This document shows positions 34,958-42,091 of a DNA stretch of 64,000 nt, in pieces. Each line of letters starts with the position of its first letter. Positions within the stretch are counted from its first letter, which is position 1. The notes beneath the pieces were generated by a model. It worked only from the letters and a program-made list of their open reading frames with translations, searched no databases and was not told the origin of the DNA. The stretch lies in the NCBI RefSeq assembly GCF_021044795.1, contig NZ_JAJNOP010000002.1; one strand, given 5' to 3'. Made by a program: the position numbers and the translations under genes. The DNA comes from Acidaminococcus hominis. GTDB lineage: Bacteria > Bacillota > Negativicutes > Acidaminococcales > Acidaminococcaceae.

Positions 34958-35436
34958 GCAAATTGCCTATGCATATTGTTCTGGTAGAACCGGAAATCCC
35001 GGGCAATACGGGCAACATCGCCCGGCTGTGCGCCGCTACAGGGGCCTCCCTGCATCTGGTGCGCCCTTTGGGGTTCTCCGTGGACGATAAGTACTTGAAA
35101 CGGGCAGGACTGGATTATTGGCATCTGGTGGACATCCACTACTACGACAGCGTGGAGGAGGTGTTGGCAGCCTATCCTGACAGCCCCCGCTTTTTACTGA
35201 CCACCCATGCCCATCAGTCCTATACCAGGGTCCATTACGCTCCGGATTCCCTGCTGATTTTTGGAAAAGAGTCCGCAGGTCTGCCGAAAAGCTTCCGTGA
35301 AGCCCATGCAAGTGAGTGCGTCCGGATTCCTATGGTGAGTGAAGCCCGCTCCCTGAATCTGGCCAACTCCGTGGCCGTCGTTTTGTATGAAGCCTTACGC
35401 CAAAATGATTTTGACCTTCAGGAGGGAACCATATGA
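34954..35436 (+). CDS. trmL: tRNA (cytidine(34)-2'-O)-methyltransferase, SPOUT family
   Basis: The 160-residue enzyme has the SPOUT-class landmarks HIVLVEPEIPGNTGNIARLC, LLIFGKESAGLPKSF and IPMVSEARSLNLANSVAVVL, which form the knotted SAM site. TrmL methylates the wobble base of leucine tRNAs. GTG 34954 overlaps the previous stop; ATG 34969 is an alternative that gives the more usual N-terminus. The gene overlaps the next one as ATGA (35433-35436). Confidence 0.88.
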   Translation: MSKLPMHIVLVEPEIPGNTGNIARLCAATGASLHLVRPLGFSVDDKYLKRAGLDYWHLVDIHYYDSVEEVLAAYPDSPRFLLTTHAHQSYTRVHYAPDSLLIFGKESAGLPKSFREAHASECVRIPMVSEARSLNLANSVAVVLYEALRQNDFDLQEGTI

Positions 35437-35795
35437 TTTGCATAAAAGAATTTGAGTTTGACGCAGCCCATTATCTGCCCAATTATCATGGTAAGTGCGA
35501 GCATCTTCACGGACATACGTATAAGCTGGTGGTAAAAGTAGAAGGCACCCCGGATCAGGAAGGCATGGTCCTGGATTTCGTCCAGTTTAAGAGAACGGTC
35601 AAGGAACTGGTGGTGGACAAACTGGACCACACCTGCCTGAACGACCTGCTGCCCCAGCCTTCCGCCGAACATATTTCGGTATGGGTTTGGCAGCAGCTGG
35701 AGAAGCCTCTGACGGGCCCCAACTACCATTTGGCAGAAGTGGAAGTTTGGGAAACCAAAACCAGCGGTATAGTCTACAGAGGTGGAACATGTTAA
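35433..35795 (+). CDS. 6-pyruvoyltetrahydropterin synthase/QueD homologue with CExxHGH motif
   Basis: The 120-residue protein begins MICIKEFEFDAAHYLPNYHG and carries zinc ligands in KCEHLHGHTYK. That segment is both CxxxHGH (the QueD queuosine motif) and ExxHGH (the PTPS-III motif, which makes 6-hydroxymethyl-dihydropterin for folate in place of FolB). Proteins combining both are reported to serve both pathways. Its place directly before folE2, folP and folK, with no folB or other queuosine gene nearby, argues that it supplies the folate branch. It overlaps both neighbours by four and seven bases. Names in use are queD or ptpS-III, so no symbol is forced here. Confidence 0.85.
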   Translation: MICIKEFEFDAAHYLPNYHGKCEHLHGHTYKLVVKVEGTPDQEGMVLDFVQFKRTVKELVVDKLDHTCLNDLLPQPSAEHISVWVWQQLEKPLTGPNYHLAEVEVWETKTSGIVYRGGTC

Positions 35796-36559
35796 AAGAT
35801 GTACAGGCACAGCAGGATGTGCGTCATATTCCCCTGAAACACGTGGGAATCAAAGACCTGAAGTGGCCCCTGGTGCTGAAGGACCCCAAACGGGGCGAGC
35901 AGCACTCCGTGGCCGTGGTGCAGCTGTCCGTAGATCTGCCTAAGGAACAGCGGGGCACCCATATGAGCCGGTTTGTGGAATGCCTGAAGGAGCTGGGGGG
36001 CGTGCGTCCCAGCGACCTGGAGAAATTCCTGGATAACCTGAAAGAGAAATTGGGAGCCCGCTCCGCCATGGTGAAGCTGGATTTCCCGTACTTTGTAACG
36101 AAAAAGGCCCCGGTCAGCGGCATTGAAAGCTACCTGGACGTGGAATGCCATTTCCGGGCGGAAAAAGGCGAAAAATTCGTCCTGGACCTGGGCGTGGATG
36201 TGCCCGTGCACACCCTGTGCCCCTGCTCCAAGGAAATCAGCAAATACGGCGCCCACAACCAGCGGGCCTGGGCCAGAATGACGGTCCGGAGCCAAAAACC
36301 CATCTGGATTGAAGAATTGGTGGAAATGGCAGAAAAAGGCGCTTCTTCGCCGTTGTTCTCCCTGCTGAAGCGGCCGGACGAAAAATTTGTTACGGAAGAA
36401 GCCTACGAAAATCCCCGCTTTGTGGAAGATGCAGTGCGGGATATTGCCCTGCAGCTGAACGCCGACAGCCGGATTGACTGGTACAGCGTCACCGTGGAAA
36501 GCCAGGAAAGCATTCACAACCACAACGCCTTTGCCACCGTGGAGAAGGGGGAGGAATAA
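35789..36559 (+). CDS. folE2: GTP cyclohydrolase FolE2 (type IB)
   Basis: The 256-residue enzyme converts GTP to dihydroneopterin triphosphate, the first step of folate and queuosine synthesis. It shows the FolE2 blocks VAVVQLSVDLP, GTHMSRFVECLKEL, HTLCPCSKEIS with the metal-binding Cys, and AHNQRAW. FolE2 works with several metals and is not tied to zinc as FolE is. ATG 35789 follows GAGGTGG and overlaps the previous gene; the upstream frame extension is not needed. folP starts one base after its stop. Confidence 0.9.
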   Translation: MLKDVQAQQDVRHIPLKHVGIKDLKWPLVLKDPKRGEQHSVAVVQLSVDLPKEQRGTHMSRFVECLKELGGVRPSDLEKFLDNLKEKLGARSAMVKLDFPYFVTKKAPVSGIESYLDVECHFRAEKGEKFVLDLGVDVPVHTLCPCSKEISKYGAHNQRAWARMTVRSQKPIWIEELVEMAEKGASSPLFSLLKRPDEKFVTEEAYENPRFVEDAVRDIALQLNADSRIDWYSVTVESQESIHNHNAFATVEKGEE

Positions 36560-36560
36560 T

Positions 36561-37757
36561 ATGTTTATTCCTGTGCCTTCCCGGCTGGTGCTCCACGAAA
36601 TGGAGAAAATGGCTGTCCACCCAGTGGGCATCCAGATTATGGCCCCCAAGGCGGAGCTTTGCCCAGTGAAATTGTTCCAGGTAAAGTCCCCGGCGGCCAA
36701 TATTATCAAGCAGGAAATGCTGTCCATGGGCTGCGAATGCGTCACCGTAAAGGGGGCCATCAATTGCAGCGTGCCCGTGGGGGATGTGCTGCTCCTGGGC
36801 AATAAGAACCAGTACCGCCATCTGGTGGAAAAACTGGAAACCATGCGGGCCTGGTTTGGCTTTGCAGAGGTTATTGCTGACCTGAAAGCCTATTTGGACG
36901 AAACGCCGCTTGTGACCACCTTGGCGGACGGCCGGCAGCTGACCTACGAAAAAATGCGGGTGATGGGGATTCTCAACGTAACCCCTGACTCCTTTTATGC
37001 CGGGTCCCGGGTAATCCAGGAGGAAACCCTGCTTCACACGGCCGGCAAAATGCTGGAGGACGGAGCGGATATTTTGGATATCGGCGGGGAATCCACCCGG
37101 CCTGGGGCGGAAACCGTGCCCCCGGAGGAGGAAATCCGCCGGGTGACCACGGCCCTTGGCCAGCTGCGGAAAGCCTATCCCGGGGCCATTCTCAGCGTGG
37201 ATACCTACCATGCGCCCACGGCCAAGGCGGCCCTGGAAGCTGGTGCGGATATGATTAACGACGTGACCGCCGGCACTGGAGACCCTGCTATGGTGGAGGT
37301 GGCAGCGGCTGCCAAGGCCCCGCTGATTCTTATGCATATGCGGGGCACCCCCAAGACCATGGTGCTCCAAAGCAACAAAGTCTACGAAAATATCACTTCC
37401 GATGTGACCCAGTACCTGCTGGAACGGGCCAAGGTCTGCGCCGAAGCCGGTTTGGGCCGGGATAAAGTCATTCTGGACTCGGGTCTGGGCTTTGCCAAGA
37501 ATCCCCCCCAATCCCTGGAAGTGTGCAATTCCCTGGAAGAACTGACGGGTCACGGCCTGCCGGTGCTGGTGGCCGCCTCCCGGAAGGGCTTTATCGGCAA
37601 GGCACTGGGAGACCTGCCGGCAGAAGAACGGCTGGAAGGGACCCTGGCGGTAACGGCTGCGGCCGTGTACGCCGGTACCAACCTGGTGCGGGTCCACGAT
37701 GTGAAAGAAAATGTCCGGCTGATCCGGATGCTGGAGGCGATTCGCGCATGTCAATAG
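36561..37757 (+). CDS. folP: dihydropteroate synthase with N-terminal extension
   Basis: The 398-residue protein joins 6-hydroxymethyl-dihydropterin diphosphate to p-aminobenzoate. The catalytic TIM barrel begins near residue 133 with RVMGILNVTPDSF and has DIGGESTRPGAE, the VDTYHAP strand, ASRKGFIGK and RVHDV. The first 130 residues are an extra domain seen in many Clostridia-type DHPS proteins, with no known role; compact enzymes are about 280 residues. ATG 36561 follows GGAGG. The stop lies 10 bases inside folK. Confidence 0.9.
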   Translation: MFIPVPSRLVLHEMEKMAVHPVGIQIMAPKAELCPVKLFQVKSPAANIIKQEMLSMGCECVTVKGAINCSVPVGDVLLLGNKNQYRHLVEKLETMRAWFGFAEVIADLKAYLDETPLVTTLADGRQLTYEKMRVMGILNVTPDSFYAGSRVIQEETLLHTAGKMLEDGADILDIGGESTRPGAETVPPEEEIRRVTTALGQLRKAYPGAILSVDTYHAPTAKAALEAGADMINDVTAGTGDPAMVEVAAAAKAPLILMHMRGTPKTMVLQSNKVYENITSDVTQYLLERAKVCAEAGLGRDKVILDSGLGFAKNPPQSLEVCNSLEELTGHGLPVLVAASRKGFIGKALGDLPAEERLEGTLAVTAAAVYAGTNLVRVHDVKENVRLIRMLEAIRACQ

Positions 37758-38269
37758 CCTACGTGGCCCTGGGCAGCAACCTGGGGGACAAGGAAGGAAA
37801 CCTGCGGGAAGCGCTCCGGCGGATGGAAGAGCAGGGCATCAAGGTCTTGGCCGTTTCTCCTTTTTACCAGACGGAGCCCTACGGGGTAACGGACCAGCCG
37901 GTATTCTTAAACGGAGCCGCCAAGGTGGAGTGGCAGGGGGATTGTGAGGCCTTGCTTCACACCCTGCTCTCCATTGAGCTGGATATGGGCCGGGAGCGGA
38001 AGCGGCACTGGGGGGAGAGGAACATTGACCTGGATCTGCTGCTTTTTGACCAGGAAGTGGTCCATTCGGATGACCTGGTGCTGCCCCACCCGGATATGCA
38101 GAACCGGGCTTTTGTGCTGGATCCTTTAGCGGATATTGCCGGGGACGTGGTGCACCCGGTGCTGCACAAAACCATTGGCGCCCTGAAACAGGAACTCCGG
38201 GCCAGGGCCCAAAAAACGACAAATTCTGAATCAGACGGAAAGCAGGGATTTTCATGCAGAAACGATTGA
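37748..38269 (+). CDS. folK: 6-hydroxymethyl-dihydropterin pyrophosphokinase
   Basis: The 173-residue enzyme transfers diphosphate from ATP to 6-hydroxymethyl-dihydropterin. It starts AYVALGSNLGDKEGNLR and has the substrate blocks YQTEPYGVTDQPVFLN, RKRHWGERNIDLDLLLF and LPHPDMQNRAFVLDPL. ATG 37748 overlaps folP. The C-terminal 25 residues are extended and overlap the next gene by 16 bases. Confidence 0.9.
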   Translation: MSIAYVALGSNLGDKEGNLREALRRMEEQGIKVLAVSPFYQTEPYGVTDQPVFLNGAAKVEWQGDCEALLHTLLSIELDMGRERKRHWGERNIDLDLLLFDQEVVHSDDLVLPHPDMQNRAFVLDPLADIAGDVVHPVLHKTIGALKQELRARAQKTTNSESDGKQGFSCRND

Positions 38270-38979
38270 AAACAGGCTGCTGCCTGGTTCTTCTTTATGC
38301 AGTATTTACACTGATCTCCAGTGCGGTAAGGGTGGTGCCCCAGGTGTCCGGGCTGCGGCTGGAAGCCATGCTGTCGCTGCCCTACGGCCTGATTTTTGGC
38401 CGGCTGGGCGCTATTAGTGCAGCCTTTGGCAGTGCCCTGGCGCTTTTTCTTGTGGGAGCCAATCTAAACCAGATTCCTTTGGAATTTCTGGCAGCCCTGA
38501 TTTCTGCTTATCTGCCCTTCCGGGTCTGGCAGGGAATGAAAAGTCCCCAGGAACCCCGGCTGGCACTGTATGACCAGCGGACCGTTACCATGTTTGTGAT
38601 TTTGGGCCTTTTGGCCGTGGCTCCCATGGCGGTTTATCCGGCGGTGGGTGCGGAAATCTACCAAGTGGTTCCTTTTTCAGCCTCCTTTTTCAAAATTCTG
38701 CTGCCTACCTTGCTTTTTACCCTGGCAGGCGGTTTCCTCCTGTACAGAAAGGCCTCGGCCTATTTCTTTGCAGGAAAGGGCGAAGCCCTGTGGCGACGCC
38801 TGGAAGATAAGAAAACCACTACCCGGAATATGGCGGTGGCTATGCTGCGGATTACTCTTACCGGGTTGTTTCTGGCAGCAGGCCTGGCACTGATGGTGCC
38901 GCCGGAATTCCATTCCAAGGTGGTGGAATATACCATGGGGGTTTTTGCCCTCCTGCTATTGGTCATGACCGGTTTCTAA
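38254..38979 (+). CDS. integral membrane protein of unknown role
   Basis: The 241-residue protein has about six hydrophobic segments, with conserved-looking loops such as MLSLPYGLIFGRLGAISAAFGS and a cytosolic stretch LWRRLEDKKTTTRNMA. The first half resembles the membrane core of sensor or ECF-type proteins (MASE1-like), but I cannot assign it. It overlaps folK by 16 bases and precedes the glycosyltransferase by 13 bases, so it is part of the operon; a link to folate is not implied. Confidence 0.6.
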   Translation: MQKRLKTGCCLVLLYAVFTLISSAVRVVPQVSGLRLEAMLSLPYGLIFGRLGAISAAFGSALALFLVGANLNQIPLEFLAALISAYLPFRVWQGMKSPQEPRLALYDQRTVTMFVILGLLAVAPMAVYPAVGAEIYQVVPFSASFFKILLPTLLFTLAGGFLLYRKASAYFFAGKGEALWRRLEDKKTTTRNMAVAMLRITLTGLFLAAGLALMVPPEFHSKVVEYTMGVFALLLLVMTGF

Positions 38980-38992
38980 AAGGATGGTTACC

Positions 38993-40222
38993 ATGTACAC
39001 GATCACCTTACTTGTGCAGCTTCTGCTGCTGATTACCTTTCTCTGGGTTGCAGGCACCACCCTCATGGGCCTGCTGCACCCCAAAAAAGACAAACCAGGA
39101 AGCGGAGCCTATTGCTCTATGGCAGTAGTTGTCTGCGCACATAATGAGGAAGCAGTGGTGGGGAAACTGCTCCAGAGTTTGGCGGAGCAGGATTATCCCC
39201 GGGATAAATTCCACGTGTTTTTGCTGGCGGATCATTGTTCTGACCGCACCGCAGCGGTGGGCCGGACCTTTGAACAGGTGACAGTGTATGAACGGAGCAG
39301 CGGCCCCCGGACGGGGAAGGGCGCCGTACTCACCTGGGGCATTCCGCTGATCCTGGAGAAAAATCCCGGGCGTTTTACCCATATGGTTATTTTTGATGCG
39401 GATAATGTGGCGGATACGGGCTTTTTGTCCGCCTTGAACCAGAGCTTTGACCGGGGCGGCCGCCTGATTATGGGCAACCGGCTCCCGCTCAATCCCTATG
39501 ATAATATCATCAGTGAATGGTACAGCATGTACTGGCTGACGGTGGATAACCTGCTTTGCAAGCCCCACCACAGCATGAACCTATCCGCCATTATTTCCGG
39601 TACGGGGTTTGGCTTTGACCTGTCCCTGTTGGAGCCGGAGGGGTGGCATACGGTGACCATTACCGAGGACATGGAATTTTCCATGCAGCAGAACTTTAAG
39701 GGCGTTTTTTCCGATTATCAGGAGGAGGCCCGGTTCTATGACGAGCAGCCTACAGGCTTTGGCACCATGATCAAGCAGCTGCGCCGGTGGTGCACGGGAA
39801 ATTTTGAGATTGCCCAGCACTATCGTACTGTCTGGTTCCGGCATTTTCGGGCCAAACCGGATGCCCGGCTGATTGATAACTTTGTGCCCATGCTGATGTG
39901 CACGGTGTTCGGCTTCTATTTCATTTCCAATGTGTTTTGGCTGCTGTACAACGCTGTTTCGGGGCTGCCGCTGTTTGCTCCCAAGGACGTACTGTGGTGG
40001 ATTTTTCTCTACCTGCTGAGCCTGGGCATTGGCACCTACTCTGCAGCAAAGGGTGGGCTGAGCCTGACCAAGATGCTGCCGGGGATTCTGACCAGCGGGC
40101 TGTACTGCCTTTTGATCAGCCTGGTGGCTGTATATTCCCTGTTTAAGCCCCAGCGGGCCTGGATTCCCATTGCCCACCGGCATAAAGACTTTCCCACGGA
40201 TTTTCCCGACTCCCCTAACTGA
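38993..40222 (+). CDS. family 2 glycosyltransferase, membrane-bound
   Basis: The 409-residue protein has an N-terminal membrane helix, a GT-A domain with VVVCAHNEEAVVGKLLQSL, the FDADN metal site, the TEDMEFSMQ acid motif and the QLRRW signature, followed by three or four C-terminal helices. QxxRW-bearing GT2 enzymes polymerise or transfer sugars at the membrane for exopolysaccharide or lipid glycosylation. ATG 38993 lies a normal distance after AAAGGA; ATG 38984 is the alternative. It is the last gene of the operon. Confidence 0.82.
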   Translation: MYTITLLVQLLLLITFLWVAGTTLMGLLHPKKDKPGSGAYCSMAVVVCAHNEEAVVGKLLQSLAEQDYPRDKFHVFLLADHCSDRTAAVGRTFEQVTVYERSSGPRTGKGAVLTWGIPLILEKNPGRFTHMVIFDADNVADTGFLSALNQSFDRGGRLIMGNRLPLNPYDNIISEWYSMYWLTVDNLLCKPHHSMNLSAIISGTGFGFDLSLLEPEGWHTVTITEDMEFSMQQNFKGVFSDYQEEARFYDEQPTGFGTMIKQLRRWCTGNFEIAQHYRTVWFRHFRAKPDARLIDNFVPMLMCTVFGFYFISNVFWLLYNAVSGLPLFAPKDVLWWIFLYLLSLGIGTYSAAKGGLSLTKMLPGILTSGLYCLLISLVAVYSLFKPQRAWIPIAHRHKDFPTDFPDSPN

Positions 40223-40269
40223 AAAAATACAGGAATTCTGTTATAATAGAGGAAAGGGAGGGATGTACC

Positions 40270-40602
40270 GTGAAGAAAACCTTGGGGCGTGTTTGGCTGA
40301 TTCTTTTGCTGGTGCTGGTGCCTTTTGCTTCTGCGCTGGCATCGTCACCCATTAATGCAGGCGGCTATTTCAATGGCATTAAACTGATGGGCAAGGTGCG
40401 GATTGTGGAATACAACCCGGATGTAAAAGTCCAGGTGGTTACCAGTTTCCCGGACCTGAAAGTAAAAGTAGTGGACCATTTTCCTTCGGAAGTTGGAGAA
40501 TGGCAGTTTGTGGAATACGGGGAGGATTTTACCGTTCAGTTCGTTACCAGTTTTCCGGACATCCGGATCCAGTACGTGACTGCTTTCCCGGGAGTACAAT
40601 AA
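40270..40602 (+). CDS. small secreted repeat protein resembling septoil-knot (DUF6150) proteins
   Basis: The 110-residue product has a signal peptide (cut near ALASS, residue 25) and then six short strands of one pattern: GKVRIVEYNPD, VKVQVVTSFPD, LKVKVVDHFPS, GEWQFVEYGED, FTVQFVTSFPD, IRIQYVTAFPG. The three strands, GxW turn, three strands layout is what I recall of the DUF6150 '7(1) septoil knot' family, one of the most deeply knotted folds known; this assignment is by pattern only. GTG 40270 follows AGGGAGG, and a TATAAT at about 40242 gives it its own promoter. A terminator follows. Confidence 0.7.
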   Translation: MKKTLGRVWLILLLVLVPFASALASSPINAGGYFNGIKLMGKVRIVEYNPDVKVQVVTSFPDLKVKVVDHFPSEVGEWQFVEYGEDFTVQFVTSFPDIRIQYVTAFPGVQ

Positions 40603-40627
40603 TATGCTGCGAGCAATACGCAAAAAC

Positions 40628-40669
40628 AAAGGATCGCTGGAACAAAATTGGTTCCAGTCGGTCCTTTTT
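40628..40669 (+). terminator. terminator after the secreted repeat protein
   Basis: AAAGGATCGCTGGAAC (40628-40643) pairs, with small mismatches, with GTTCCAGTCGGTCCTTTTT (40651-40669). Confidence 0.8.
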
Positions 40670-40693
40670 CCGTTGGGACGGCAGGTCAACCGT

Positions 40694-40723
40694 TTGCCCC
40701 GGAACCAGCAAACATGGTACAAT
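40694..40723 (+). promoter_or_regulatory. promoter of the miaB-htpX operon
   Basis: TTGCCC (40694-40699) and an extended -10, TGGTACAAT with TACAAT at 40718-40723, are 18 bases apart, 34 bases ahead of miaB. Confidence 0.6.
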
Positions 40724-40756
40724 AAAATATCACGATTAAATTAGAGGAGAACCTGC

Positions 40757-42091
40757 ATGACCATGAATAAAACGTATACCATTCTCAATTACGGCTGCCA
40801 GATGAATGAAAGCGATTCTGAGCATTACGCCGGGCAATTGTCCGACCTGGGCTATCATTATACAGAAGACTTTCATGAAGCAGACGTGATTCTGATCAAC
40901 ACCTGCTGTGTCCGGGAAAGTGCAGAGAAGAAGATCCTGGGAAAAATCGGCGAGATGAAGGCCGTAAAGGCCAAGGATCCCCACAAGGTGCTCTGCGTCA
41001 CAGGCTGCATGGCCCAAAAGGATGGGGAAGACTTTCTCAAGACCTATCCCCAGGTGGACCTGCTCATCGGCACGGCCCATGTGAACAACTTCAAGGCCAT
41101 TTTGCAGGAATATCTGGCGGAAAAGAACCGGAAAGCAGGTATCTACAACGACCTGACTATTATGCCCCAGGAGTTTGAAGGCCATTTTGTCCGGAAAAGC
41201 GAATACGCGGCCTGGGTGCCCATTATGTACGGCTGCAACAACTTCTGCACCTACTGCATCGTACCTTATGTTCGGGGCCGGGAACGGAGCCGCAGTGCGG
41301 AAGCCATCTGTGAGGAAATCAGAAAGGCCGTAGCCCTGGGCTACAGGGAATTTACCCTTTTGGGCCAGAACGTAAACTCCTATGGCAAGGACCGGGGTGA
41401 GGCCAATGCCTTTGCCCAGCTGCTGCGCCAGGTGGACCGGATTCCCGGAGTGGAACGGGTCCGCTATATGACCAGCCATCCCCGTGATATGAGCGAGGAA
41501 CTGATCAAGGCTGTGGCCGAAAGCCGCCACGTGTGCAAGCATTTCCATATTCCCGTGCAAAGCGGCAGCACCCGGATTATGCAGGCCATGAACCGGGGCT
41601 ATACCCGGGAATCCTACCTGGAACTGGTGCGGCGCATCCGCAGCTATGTACCCAATGCGGTGCTGACCACGGACATTATTGTGGGGTTCCCCGGGGAAAC
41701 GGAAGAGGACTTTGCCCAGACTATGAGCCTCTTTGACGAAGTCCGCTACGATGCAGCCTACACCTTCATCTATTCCAAGCGGTCCGGAACGCCGGCTGCT
41801 GCCATGGAAGACCAGGTGCCGGAAGCGGTGAAGAAGGACCGGCTGAACCGGCTGATGGAGCTGCAAAACAAACACAGCCTGAAACACAACCAAGAACTGG
41901 TGGGGAAGACCCTGCCCATTATGGTGGAGGGTCTAAGCCATAACAACAAACAAATGTGGAGCGGCCGTACGGACGGCAACAAGCTGGTGCTGTGGCCCGT
42001 AGGGGATAGAATTTTCAACCCCGGGGACGTGGTGCCGGTGACCATTGAAAAAGCCCAAACCTGGCTGCTCAAAGGACGTGCAGAATTATGA
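40757..42091 (+). CDS. miaB: tRNA-2-methylthio-N6-dimethylallyladenosine synthase
   Basis: The 444-residue radical-SAM enzyme adds the 2-methylthio group to i6A37 of tRNAs. The N-terminal domain holds NYGCQMNESDSEH with the first auxiliary-cluster Cys, plus NTCCVRESAEKK and CVTGCMAQ. The radical-SAM motif is YGCNNFCTYCIVPYVRG, and a C-terminal TRAM domain follows GRTDGNKLV. ATG 40757 sits seven bases after AGAGGAG. It heads the operon that also holds miaA, the enzyme making its substrate. The stop overlaps mutS by four bases. Confidence 0.93.
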   Translation: MTMNKTYTILNYGCQMNESDSEHYAGQLSDLGYHYTEDFHEADVILINTCCVRESAEKKILGKIGEMKAVKAKDPHKVLCVTGCMAQKDGEDFLKTYPQVDLLIGTAHVNNFKAILQEYLAEKNRKAGIYNDLTIMPQEFEGHFVRKSEYAAWVPIMYGCNNFCTYCIVPYVRGRERSRSAEAICEEIRKAVALGYREFTLLGQNVNSYGKDRGEANAFAQLLRQVDRIPGVERVRYMTSHPRDMSEELIKAVAESRHVCKHFHIPVQSGSTRIMQAMNRGYTRESYLELVRRIRSYVPNAVLTTDIIVGFPGETEEDFAQTMSLFDEVRYDAAYTFIYSKRSGTPAAAMEDQVPEAVKKDRLNRLMELQNKHSLKHNQELVGKTLPIMVEGLSHNNKQMWSGRTDGNKLVLWPVGDRIFNPGDVVPVTIEKAQTWLLKGRAEL

